DNA from: CAIYXV01 sp035506255
GTDB lineage: Bacteria > Margulisbacteria > WOR-1 > XYC2-FULL-46-14 > WPAF01
DNA: 11,863 nt
Assembly (NCBI GenBank): GCA_035506255.1
Contig: DATJPS010000057.1
Span: 1 to 11,863, forward strand
Direction of reading: 5' to 3'
Every line of letters starts with the position of its first letter. Position 1 is the first letter of the stretch. Shown here one piece after another: positions 6,316-11,863 of this stretch. Made by a program: the position numbers and the translations under genes. The notes under the pieces are model-generated. The model was given only the letters and a program-made list of their open reading frames with translations. It searched no databases and was not told where the DNA came from.

Positions 6316-6408
6316 CTCGGTGCATCAGACAGAATGACCCTCCCGGGGCATGGGGTGGGGAACTTTTTCCGGTCCCGGAATGTCCATTCAGCTAATAAAA
6401 GGACAATA

Positions 6409-7611
6409 ATGGGGAAATTATCAGGAAGGTCGGTTAAAAATGCCCTGAACGCCGCGGCGATCGGATCGCTGTTCGGCCTGATGCTGATTTTCAACGGCTG
6501 CGGCGTCATGCCTCCAACTATCACCACGCTTACCGCTTCACCGGCCACGGTCACGATCGGCGGCACTTCGGTGATCACCTGTGTCGCATCATCAAAATCG
6601 ACCTTATCTTACTCTTGGAGGACGACCGGCGGAACATTGTCCAGTTCGTCTGGCAACAGCGTTTCCTGGACCGCGCCCGATACTATCGGAAGCTATTCGA
6701 TAACGGTGACCGTAAGCGACGGGACCAATTCCGTTTCGGGTACGGTCTCGATCGTCGTTACTTCCGCCAGCTGGCCGGCCATTTCCAGCCTTACCGTATC
6801 GCCCGCCACGGTGGTGACCACCAATGTGGCGATCATTACCTGCGAAGCTACCGGCAAACCGTCTACCGGCACCGGCGAAAGTTCGGCGCCGCTGACCTTT
6901 ACCTGGACCTGCTCGGGCGGAGTACTTTCCGCCACTTCGGGAAAGAACATACTTTGGACCGCGCCATCGACCACCGGCACATATACCGTCACGGTGACCG
7001 TATCGGACGGGACATATTCGAACACAGCGACACTGACCATCCCGGTCATCTATGCCGACCAGCCGGTCATCAATGTTCTTACCGGCATTCCTTTGACCAT
7101 TGCCGTGGCCGGAAGTACCAATAACACTTCTTCTTCCCTTTATTGTTCGGCGAGCGATCCCAACGGGCTTGATCTGAACTATTCGTGGTCAGCCGCGAGC
7201 GGAACGCTTACCAGCACAAAGGGCCAGTCGGTCACATTCGAAGCGCCGTCGACCGCGGGGACTTATCCGGTGCAGGTGACGGTCCTGAACACCAAAAAAT
7301 CTTCGACAACGGATACATTGAACATAATAGTGGTAACGCCTCAAAATCCCGTGATCACCCAGGTCTATTCGGATGTGGTGCAGGTGAGCCAGGGAGGATC
7401 GGCGAACCTGACCTGCGTGGCCTATGACATCAACGGGCTCGATCTCACTTATTCCTGGTCGGCCACCGGAGGAGGGTTCACTTCGAAAACTAATAATACC
7501 GCCACCTGGACCACCACTTCCACCCAAACCACCGGAAGTTATAAAATAACCGTCACCGTGAGCAACGGCACAAAATTCACTACGTCCAGTATAACGCTCG
7601 AAGTCATCTGA
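6409..7611 (+). CDS. Surface lipoprotein with four Ig/PKD-like repeats
   Basis: A 400-residue product starting at ATG 6409, chosen over the in-frame ATG at 6334 because AAAAGGACAATA precedes it and it gives a clean signal peptide. That peptide has basic residues K3, R7 and K10, a hydrophobic core at about 11-28 and a lipobox-like LIFNGC with C31 as the lipidated residue (not a textbook lipobox). Four tandem beta-sandwich repeats follow, at about 38-118, 124-214, 219-309 and 315-400. Each has the pattern of a conserved Cys, then YSW or FTW, then W-T-A-P or an equivalent, then G-x-Y-x-V-T-V-S-x-G-T. This is the look of Ig/PKD-type extracellular modules, very rich in Thr and Ser. No catalytic domain is present, so a structural or binding role at the cell surface is likely. 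The partner is unknown and the gene has no evident link to glycolysis. Confidence 0.8.
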   Translation: MGKLSGRSVKNALNAAAIGSLFGLMLIFNGCGVMPPTITTLTASPATVTIGGTSVITCVASSKSTLSYSWRTTGGTLSSSSGNSVSWTAPDTIGSYSITVTVSDGTNSVSGTVSIVVTSASWPAISSLTVSPATVVTTNVAIITCEATGKPSTGTGESSAPLTFTWTCSGGVLSATSGKNILWTAPSTTGTYTVTVTVSDGTYSNTATLTIPVIYADQPVINVLTGIPLTIAVAGSTNNTSSSLYCSASDPNGLDLNYSWSAASGTLTSTKGQSVTFEAPSTAGTYPVQVTVLNTKKSSTTDTLNIIVVTPQNPVITQVYSDVVQVSQGGSANLTCVAYDINGLDLTYSWSATGGGFTSKTNNTATWTTTSTQTTGSYKITVTVSNGTKFTTSSITLEVI

Positions 7612-7698
7612 CCGGGACAGGAAGATAGCATTCCCCGCAACCCTGATTCTTTAGGGCAAGACCAATTCGATACTTTGGGTCACAACTTTAAATAAAGG

Positions 7699-7727
7699 AA
7701 CGGCCTTCCGCTGGTCGAAAGGCCGTT
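7699..7727 (-). terminator. Hairpin terminator between lipoprotein and membrane-protein genes
   Basis: AACGGCCTT (7699-7707) pairs perfectly with AAGGCCGTT (7719-7727) around an 11-base loop. On the minus strand it follows the stop of the small membrane protein and is trailed by CCTTTATTTAAAG, moderately U-rich. It may also end the lipoprotein transcript arriving from the other side. Confidence 0.65.
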
Positions 7728-7742
7728 AAATAAGACTTTACC

Positions 7743-8075
7743 CTATTTGCTGCTAGGGGCTTCTTGCGGTGCCTGCTGGGGAGATTGTTCTTGTAGCGGG
7801 TTCTGTTTTTCTCCGCTGCGGGAGAAGTTTTCCGGGACCTGCTGCGTTTGCGGCGGGGGCGGAGCCATTCGTTCTCTCATTTTGAAGTTATGTTCGGACC
7901 GGAACCCGGGCATGACCGCCGCCAGTACCGCGAACACGATGATCGCGATCGCGATGACCTGTCCGATGGTCTTTTGCGGGGCGGCTTCTTTCTGAGCGAA
8001 CAGCCAGATGATGTATGCTAACCCAAGTGAAATCGAAAGTCGCATAAATATCATTGTGATGATGCTGCCATGCAT
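7743..8075 (-). CDS. Small membrane protein with two helices and a Pro/Gln-rich tail
   Basis: Not recognised as a named family. The 110-residue product has hydrophobic segments at about 5-27 and 38-56, joined by a short basic/polar loop (AQKEAAPQKT). A hydrophilic tail from about 57 contains APPPPQTQQ and several Gln-Pro repeats, ending PSSK. A strong Shine-Dalgarno sequence (GGGAGGTGA) stands about seven bases before the ATG at 8075. It lies 34 bases downstream of the EF-hand gene on the same strand and is very likely cotranscribed with it. Both proteins carry proline runs. A membrane partner for the EF-hand protein is a plausible inference, but nothing proves interaction. Confidence 0.75.
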   Translation of the reverse strand: MHGSIITMIFMRLSISLGLAYIIWLFAQKEAAPQKTIGQVIAIAIIVFAVLAAVMPGFRSEHNFKMRERMAPPPPQTQQVPENFSRSGEKQNPLQEQSPQQAPQEAPSSK

Positions 8076-8109
8076 TTGGTCTCACCTCCCTGTCTTTTAT
8101 ATTGCCCGA

Positions 8110-8547
8110 TCAAGCTACTGAGTCCGCGCCGGTCGCAGTGTTCGCGGTGCTGGTCCCGGTGCTTGCGGCCGCGATATCGTACTGGTTCAAATAAGCGGTC
8201 AGCTCACTTTTGGAGATCACCCCGTCGCCGTCGGTATCGATCGCCGAAAATAACTCATCGGTATTGCCGGTCAAACCGATGTTCATGGGCGGAGGAGGGG
8301 GTGGGGGCGGCATTTTCCGCTTGTTCTTTTCAACGAATTCGGACAGCTCATCCTTTGAAATGCTGCCATCGCCGTTGGTATCAATACTTGAGAAAGATAC
8401 GGTCTCTCCGTCCCGGTCCAGGATCTGAGACAAGACCTCCTTGAATTCGCTCTCCGATATTTGCCCGTCGGAGTTAGAATCGGCCTTGCTGAAGATCTTG
8501 CTCACGAAATTCCGGGAAAAATCAAGGTTGTCTATGCTGCCGGTCAT
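8110..8547 (-). CDS. EF-hand calcium-binding protein with three loops and a polyproline linker
   Basis: The 145-residue product has three canonical 12-residue EF-hand loops: DSNSDGQISESE (23-34), DTNGDGSISKDE (56-67) and DTDGDGVISKSE (104-115). All have acidic residues at positions 1 and 12, Gly at 6 and Ile at 8, so calcium binding is expected. Hands 1 and 2 form a close pair. Hand 3 is separated from them by a linker with eight consecutive prolines (80-87) and has no obvious partner hand. The C-terminus is Ala/Thr/Ser-rich. No signal peptide is seen, so a cytosolic location or non-classical export is possible. AGGAGG lies seven bases upstream of the ATG at 8547. It is first in a two-gene unit with a small membrane protein. 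Function beyond calcium binding is unknown. Confidence 0.88.
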   Translation of the reverse strand: MTGSIDNLDFSRNFVSKIFSKADSNSDGQISESEFKEVLSQILDRDGETVSFSSIDTNGDGSISKDELSEFVEKNKRKMPPPPPPPPMNIGLTGNTDELFSAIDTDGDGVISKSELTAYLNQYDIAAASTGTSTANTATGADSVA

Positions 8548-8608
8548 AATTATTTCCTCCTATATTTTCATGCGCCAGAGTAAAGGCCGGGAAAGTGGGA
8601 CTTAGCAA
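8522..8608 (-). other. Possible 28-codon leader ORF ahead of the EF-hand gene
   Basis: On the minus strand AAGGAGG stands six bases before a TTG at 8608. The frame runs LLSPTFPAFTLAHENIGG and ends at TGA 8524-8522, inside the start of the EF-hand gene, overlapping it in another frame. A good ribosome-binding site followed by a short overlapping ORF would fit translational coupling, but the ORF is short and has no other support. Confidence 0.15.
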
Positions 8609-8681
8609 TTTATACCTCCTTCGGTCGAATTATGCCCTTAACTGAAGAGGTTAGACATGATCGGTCCCGTTAAAGTTCCTC

Positions 8682-8721
8682 AAAAAAACCGACCACATCA
8701 TGGACCGCGATGTGGTCGGTT
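8682..8721 (-). terminator. Rho-independent terminator of tpiA
   Basis: A perfect 13-base stem, AACCGACCACATC (8687-8699) with GATGTGGTCGGTT (8709-8721), and a nine-base loop. On the minus strand the stem is followed at once by a seven-T run (8688-8682). It sits about 30 bases after the tpiA stop and separates that gene from the EF-hand unit. Confidence 0.92.
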
Positions 8722-8752
8722 AATAGCGAATATCAGCAACGGGATATATTAA

Positions 8753-9493
8753 TTATAGGTAATTAATTATTTTAGCACAGCGGTCCGGCTTTAAGCTGGC
8801 GCCGCCGACCAGTCCTCCGTCAATTTCTGGCTTTGACATCAGTTCCTTAATGTTCTCGGGCTTTACCGATCCGCCGTAAAGGATACGGATATCGGCGGCA
8901 ACATTCTTTGGAAGCAGGCCCCGGATAAAGGCGTGCACTTCCTGCGCCTGTTCAGGTGTGGCGGTCTTGCCGGTGCCGATTGCCCAGACCGGTTCGTAAG
9001 CGATCACGATCGATTGCCAGTGGCCTTCGGTCAAGCCGGAGAACGCGCCTTTTACCTGCTTTTCGATCACCGCGAAGGTGTCACCTTTCTCTCTCTCGGC
9101 CAGGGTCTCACCGACGCATACCACCGGCAGGAGATTATGCTTGAGCGCGGCGAACAGCTTTTTATTAACGGTTTCGTCCGTTTCGCAAAAGTACTGCCTC
9201 CGCTCGGAGTGGCCGATGATAACGTAGGTACAGCCGACCGATTTGATCATGGAAGCGGAAACCTCACCGGTAAAAGCGCCTTCATCTTCCCAATAGAGGT
9301 TCTGCGCACCGACCATGATGTTGGTGCCGCACGCTTCGTCCGCGGTGTCTTTAAGGAGCGGGTAGGGAGGGCATACCAGGATGGTGCAGTGCGTTACACC
9401 CGATACCAATGGTATCAGCTTTTGAGTGAAGTCCACCGCCTCGGCAAGGTTCTTGTACATTTTCCAGTTCCCGGCAATGATCGGTTTTCTCAT
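8753..9493 (-). CDS. tpiA: Triose-phosphate isomerase
   Basis: Cytosolic TIM-barrel enzyme that interconverts dihydroxyacetone phosphate and glyceraldehyde-3-phosphate, the step after aldolase. The 246-residue length is normal for the family. The active site is complete: N9 and K11 in AGNWKMYKN, H95 in VIIGHSERR, and E167 in the signature AYEPVWAIGTG (165-175), whose tail is the mobile loop. The phosphate-binding YGGSV (206-210) and GGLVGGASL (226-234) are present. The ATG at 9493 is preceded by AAAGAAAGG and the sequence AAATCATC, the same leader as in fba. It has its own promoter and terminator and seems to be transcribed alone. Confidence 0.97.
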   Translation of the reverse strand: MRKPIIAGNWKMYKNLAEAVDFTQKLIPLVSGVTHCTILVCPPYPLLKDTADEACGTNIMVGAQNLYWEDEGAFTGEVSASMIKSVGCTYVIIGHSERRQYFCETDETVNKKLFAALKHNLLPVVCVGETLAEREKGDTFAVIEKQVKGAFSGLTEGHWQSIVIAYEPVWAIGTGKTATPEQAQEVHAFIRGLLPKNVAADIRILYGGSVKPENIKELMSKPEIDGGLVGGASLKPDRCAKIINYL

Positions 9494-9523
9494 GATGATT
9501 TCCTTTCTTTGACACTTCTTCTA

Positions 9524-9551
9524 TTCAACGGAGAATTAATTCTCCGTTGAA
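9524..9551. repeat. 28-base perfect palindrome at the tpiA transcription start
   Basis: Arms TTCAACGGAGAATT and AATTCTCCGTTGAA meet without a spacer. The -10 box of tpiA (9560-9555) lies just upstream on the minus strand, so the predicted start falls inside the palindrome near 9548. It could be an operator over the start site or a 5' stem on the mRNA. The inner part recurs upstream of pfp (4722-4743). Confidence 0.75.
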
Positions 9552-9554
9552 ATG

Positions 9555-9563
9555 ATTATATCA
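9555..9563 (-). promoter_or_regulatory. Extended -10 promoter of tpiA
   Basis: TGATATAAT on the minus strand (9563-9555) is a perfect extended -10 element. The -35 region (TGGAAT, 9583-9578) is poor, as extended -10 promoters tolerate. The leader of about 55 bases carries the palindrome and then the Shine-Dalgarno site. Confidence 0.6.
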
Positions 9564-9575
9564 GTTATCGAGCGG

Positions 9576-11279
9576 CTATTCCAGGTACGCGCCGCAGCCG
9601 ACCACGAACGTTTCGCCGTTCACGGTCACTTTTTTCACGTAGGTCTGTTTTCTTGAGGGGACCGACCGTCCGGGCTTGGGCCAGTTGTACTCGGTCCAGC
9701 CGGCTCCGTCGCGGTCGGCCAGGTCAAGATATTCTTTCACGATCTTGCGGCCGCTGTCGTCCTGGTAGTCGATGAGGTTCTTTCCCTCCAGGTTCGGGAA
9801 GCCGGGATTGACCACTTCCACGCCGCTCAGGGTCTCCACGAACACGTAATTGTCCATGAAAACGAAATCGCCGGAGCGGTCACGGAGCTTGTCGAACGCC
9901 TGGCGGCCTTCGCGCTCGATCAGCGCGGCCGCTTTGTTCACCCGTTCCACGATCATTTCGCGGTCCAGCTTCATGTCGTAAACGCCGCTGCCGACCAGGT
10001 ATTCCTTGTGCGACGGCGCGGTGACCCGTTTAAGGAAGGTCGCTTTCCACGAATCGTAAACGTCTCCCGGCCTGGGCCAGAGGTAATATACCCAGCCTTC
10101 GTTGCTGGCGTTCCCCGCCGCGGCGTAAAATGATCGCCCGATCGGGCGCCCCTGGCTGTCCTTGAGATCGAGCACGTTCTGTCCTTCCATTGACGCGTCC
10201 GGCGGGTAGACGACGCGCACGCCGTTCATGTCCCAGACAAAAATATAATTATCGCTGTTATACCATTTGGAATCGGCCTGCCGGAGATCGGCGAAAGCGG
10301 CTTCTCCCTTGTGCGCGATCAGGCTCGCGGCATCGCCGACAAAAGAAGCGAGTTGCCCGGAATTCATCTGCGCGCCGGCCGTTCCTTTCCGTTCGCCGAA
10401 ATAGTAACCGCAGCCGACCACCACCCAGGCGTTCATGAAATCGGCCCGTTTGACATAGGTCGATTTTTTGGAGGGGATCGATTCCTCCGGCCGCGGCCAG
10501 TAGTAGTCGATCCAGCCCGATCCTTCCTTGCTTGCCAGCGCGACATAATCGCGCACCATGTACTCGCCGTTCGCGTCTTTTAGATTGCTAAGGTCCTTTC
10601 CCACCAGTTCGGGGAAAGCGGGGTTCAGCAGTTCCACGCCCTTGTAATCGTCCACGAAAATATAAGTGTTGCCTAAAAAGAAATTATGGTTGCGGTCGCC
10701 CAGCTCGTCGAACGCTTTCAACCCGGCAGTGGAGATCTTTGTCGCGGCGTCGTCGACCGCGTCCACGATGAAGCGCTTTTCCATCTTCATCCGATAAAGC
10801 CCGCTGCCGACCACGAACTTGTTCCCGCGCGGCCCGACCGCCAGCTTGACGAAAGTGCTTTTCCAGATCGGGAAAAGCTTGCCCGGCTGGGGCCATTTGT
10901 AATGCACCCATCCCTGATTGTCCTTTGAGTGGTCAAGGGCGCGTTTGATCATCAGCCTGACGATGGGGCGGCCGTCAACGTCGGTCAGGTCCGCTTCGTT
11001 GCTGCCGTTGAGCGCCGGATCGGGATGATAGAGCATATTGCCGTTGATATCGAGAACAAAGATATAGGCGTCGCCGTGGTACCATTTGGTGCCGTATTCC
11101 TTGAAATCGTTGATCGCGGAGAGGCCTTTCTGGCTTAACAGCACGGCGGCGTCCTGGACGGTCCCGACCAGGTCCTTGGTATCCTGGTACTGGTATTCGA
11201 TCTTGTCGGCGGAGAAGGCCGGGAAGGCGATCGCAAAAAAGATCGCGGCCGAAGTTAAAATGATCGATGGCCTGTTCAT
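9576..11279 (-). CDS. Secreted/periplasmic protein with four tandem Cache domains
   Basis: A 567-residue product from ATG 11279. The in-frame extension back to 11513 is rejected because it runs through the divergent gene and this ATG starts a clean signal peptide (MNRPSII, hydrophobic core, cleavage after AFSA at 24). Four Cache-type sensor repeats follow, at about 33-162, 170-293, 308-434 and 442-566. Each has YIFV, a DxxG turn, GW-x-x-Y-x-WP-x-P (123, 255, 395, 527), KxTxVK or KxTFxK, and VVG-x-G-x-Y. Repeats 1 and 3 resemble each other (WYHGD/WYNSD, GSGLY/GSGVY), as do 2 and 4 (NPAFP/NPGFP, GCGYY/GCGAY), so a two-Cache unit was duplicated. Cache domains normally bind small ligands outside the cell as parts of chemoreceptors or kinases. 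Here there is no transmembrane or signalling domain, so the protein must act as a binding or partner protein. Ligand unknown. Confidence 0.85.
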   Translation of the reverse strand: MNRPSIILTSAAIFFAIAFPAFSADKIEYQYQDTKDLVGTVQDAAVLLSQKGLSAINDFKEYGTKWYHGDAYIFVLDINGNMLYHPDPALNGSNEADLTDVDGRPIVRLMIKRALDHSKDNQGWVHYKWPQPGKLFPIWKSTFVKLAVGPRGNKFVVGSGLYRMKMEKRFIVDAVDDAATKISTAGLKAFDELGDRNHNFFLGNTYIFVDDYKGVELLNPAFPELVGKDLSNLKDANGEYMVRDYVALASKEGSGWIDYYWPRPEESIPSKKSTYVKRADFMNAWVVVGCGYYFGERKGTAGAQMNSGQLASFVGDAASLIAHKGEAAFADLRQADSKWYNSDNYIFVWDMNGVRVVYPPDASMEGQNVLDLKDSQGRPIGRSFYAAAGNASNEGWVYYLWPRPGDVYDSWKATFLKRVTAPSHKEYLVGSGVYDMKLDREMIVERVNKAAALIEREGRQAFDKLRDRSGDFVFMDNYVFVETLSGVEVVNPGFPNLEGKNLIDYQDDSGRKIVKEYLDLADRDGAGWTEYNWPKPGRSVPSRKQTYVKKVTVNGETFVVGCGAYLE

Positions 11280-11288
11280 CTTGAACGA

Positions 11289-11297
11289 ATTATAACA
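11289..11297 (-). promoter_or_regulatory. Extended -10 promoter of the Cache gene, near-leaderless
   Basis: TGTTATAAT on the minus strand (11297-11289) predicts a start near 11282, about three bases before the ATG at 11279. No Shine-Dalgarno site fits. It faces the promoter of the divergent gene at 11311-11319. Confidence 0.6.
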
Positions 11298-11310
11298 CAG
11301 CGCCTGCTGA

Positions 11311-11319
11311 TGGTATAAT
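11311..11319 (+). promoter_or_regulatory. Extended -10 promoter giving a leaderless mRNA
   Basis: TGGTATAAT ends at 11319, and the ATG at 11326 lies exactly where transcription should begin. No ribosome-binding site precedes the gene, so the mRNA is expected to start with AUG. Confidence 0.6.
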
Positions 11320-11325
11320 TGAAAT

Positions 11326-11718
11326 ATGATATACCTGATAACGAGCGGAGAGGAAGGGTCGCGCAACCGGCGGACGGCGTCGGCCAAGTTCTTCAAGGAG
11401 CCGGGGACGCTTTCGGACCAGGCCAGGGGAAAAGCGTTCCGCGACGCGGTCTTCCTCAAGAAAAAAGGGGCAAGGATCGGCCAGCTCTGGCATGCCCCGG
11501 AGCTTAACGCCAAGCAGACCGCCGATATTTACGCGCGCGAGTTCGGGACCGGCGAAGTGTATAAAAAGACGTTCCTCAGACCGGAGGGGTCGGTGGAAAA
11601 ATGCCTGGCCAAGCTGGAAGGGGCGGGCGACGTAGCGATCGTGGCCGACCGTTCGCTGGTCGTGAAGATCAGCGAAGCGCTAAAATCGGCCGCGCCTAAT
11701 GATATAATGATGATATGA
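11326..11718 (+). CDS. Degenerate histidine-phosphatase-like (SixA-like) protein
   Basis: A 130-residue protein whose layout follows small histidine phosphatases of the SixA type. It has an opening strand MIYLITSGEE where the family has the RHG motif, then LSDQARGKAF like the usual 'LT..G..qA'. ARIGQLWHAPELNAKQTADI follows, like 'SP..RA.QTA', and VAIVADRSLVVKISEAL like 'VGH.P.l...L'. Every catalytic position appears changed: RHG to TSG (6-8), the Arg after the SP motif to Asn, and the late VGH His to Asp (VAD). If the family call is right, this is a pseudo-enzyme with a binding or regulatory role. Its TGA overlaps the pyk ATG (ATGA, 11715-11718), so the two genes are probably coupled. The family call is from pattern only; an unrelated alpha/beta fold is possible. 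Confidence 0.5.
   Translation: MIYLITSGEEGSRNRRTASAKFFKEPGTLSDQARGKAFRDAVFLKKKGARIGQLWHAPELNAKQTADIYAREFGTGEVYKKTFLRPEGSVEKCLAKLEGAGDVAIVADRSLVVKISEALKSAAPNDIMMI
11700..11708 (+). promoter_or_regulatory. Possible internal extended -10 promoter for pyk
   Basis: TGATATAAT (11700-11708) lies inside the 3' end of the preceding gene, and the pyk ATG at 11715 is exactly seven bases after it. With no Shine-Dalgarno site before pyk, this could give a leaderless pyk mRNA alongside the coupled transcript. It may be a chance match from the codons for N-D-I-M. Confidence 0.4.
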
Positions 11719-11863
11719 AAAGAACAAAGATAATCTGCACGCTCGGCCCCGCCACCGAAGACCCCGCTGTCATCTCTAGAATGTTGAAGGCGGGAATGAA
11801 CGTGGCCCGGTTGAACCTTTCGCACGGAACGCATGAGGAGCACGAGAAGAAGATAAAAGGACT
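11715..11863 (+). CDS. pyk: Pyruvate kinase, N-terminal part (runs off window)
   Basis: Converts phosphoenolpyruvate and ADP to pyruvate and ATP, the last glycolytic step. Only the first 49 codons are in the window. They begin MKRTKIICTLGPATEDP, the standard beta-strand and 'TxGPA' opening of the family, followed by GMNVARLNLSHG (28-39), which holds the conserved Arg-Leu-Asn-x-Ser-His of the active site. The start is firm because the motif begins directly after the ATG. The ATG overlaps the stop of the upstream gene by four bases. Domain structure and allosteric features cannot be judged from this fragment. Confidence 0.95.
   Translation, partial: MKRTKIICTLGPATEDPAVISRMLKAGMNVARLNLSHGTHEEHEKKIKG

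Noticed and set aside
6334..6408. 25-residue N-terminal extension of the lipoprotein
   Set aside because: The ATG at 6409 has a Shine-Dalgarno site and gives a proper signal peptide; the extension would bury it.
8933..9550. Long open frame on the plus strand opposite tpiA
   Set aside because: tpiA on the other strand has all active-site residues; this frame is its complement.
11280..11513. 78-residue N-terminal extension of the Cache protein
   Set aside because: It runs antisense through the divergent gene, and the ATG at 11279 begins a clean signal peptide just after a TATAAT box.
1..11863. tRNA, rRNA, CRISPR array or insertion-sequence transposase
   Set aside because: I saw no cloverleaf, no rRNA-like stretch, no regularly spaced repeats and no transposase-like frame.

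Overview
The window is a bacterial glycolysis cluster. In about 11.9 kb it carries pgi, an ATP-type pfkA, a PPi-type 6-phosphofructokinase, a class II fba, tpiA and the 5' end of pyk, mixed with secreted and surface proteins of unknown role. The coding parts are about 55% G+C where I counted. Genes alternate between strands in short blocks, with Shine-Dalgarno sites in front of some starts and TATAAT boxes almost touching the ATG of others. This fits a free-living, fermentative or flexible-metabolism bacterium, possibly an uncultured candidate lineage. No rRNA or lineage marker is present, so the phylum cannot be fixed from this window.

Layout. 2-322 (+) is the C-terminal end of a Pro/Ala/Lys-rich protein whose stop overlaps the stop of pgi. 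pgi (319-1950, -) and pfkA (2013-2996, +) diverge from a 62-base region with a symmetric element lying over both promoters. pfkA converges on pfp (3470-4678, -). The space between their stops is filled almost exactly by a 475-base A+T-rich unit with inverted hairpin ends that encodes a DUF559-type nuclease-like protein. fba (4753-5733, -) lies upstream of pfp on the same strand, with three consecutive palindromes between them. 5734-6266 holds the fba promoter and a small unknown ORF. 6409-7611 (+) is a four-repeat Ig/PKD-like lipoprotein. 7743-8547 (-) is a pair: a three-EF-hand protein followed by a small two-helix membrane protein. A strong terminator, tpiA (8753-9493, -) and a secreted four-Cache protein (9576-11279, -) follow. 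Divergent from the Cache gene are a degenerate histidine-phosphatase-like gene (11326-11718, +) and pyk (11715 to the window end), joined by an ATGA overlap.

How the genes fit together. pgi, the two PFKs, fba and tpiA cover glucose-6-phosphate to glyceraldehyde-3-phosphate, and pyk covers the last step. gap, pgk, gpm and eno are not in view. Having an ATP-dependent (irreversible) and a PPi-dependent (reversible) PFK side by side suggests one committed glycolytic route and one that saves ATP or runs towards gluconeogenesis; the donor assignments rest on diagnostic residues.

The most notable items are: (1) the DUF559 element with hairpin termini fitted between the two PFK genes; (2) the histidine-phosphatase-like protein that appears to lack all its catalytic residues and is coupled to pyk; (3) a near-identical palindrome upstream of tpiA and upstream of pfp; (4) a set of TGnTATAAT or TATAAT boxes placed so that transcripts would be leaderless or nearly so; and (5) the secreted A-B-A-B Cache protein with no output domain.
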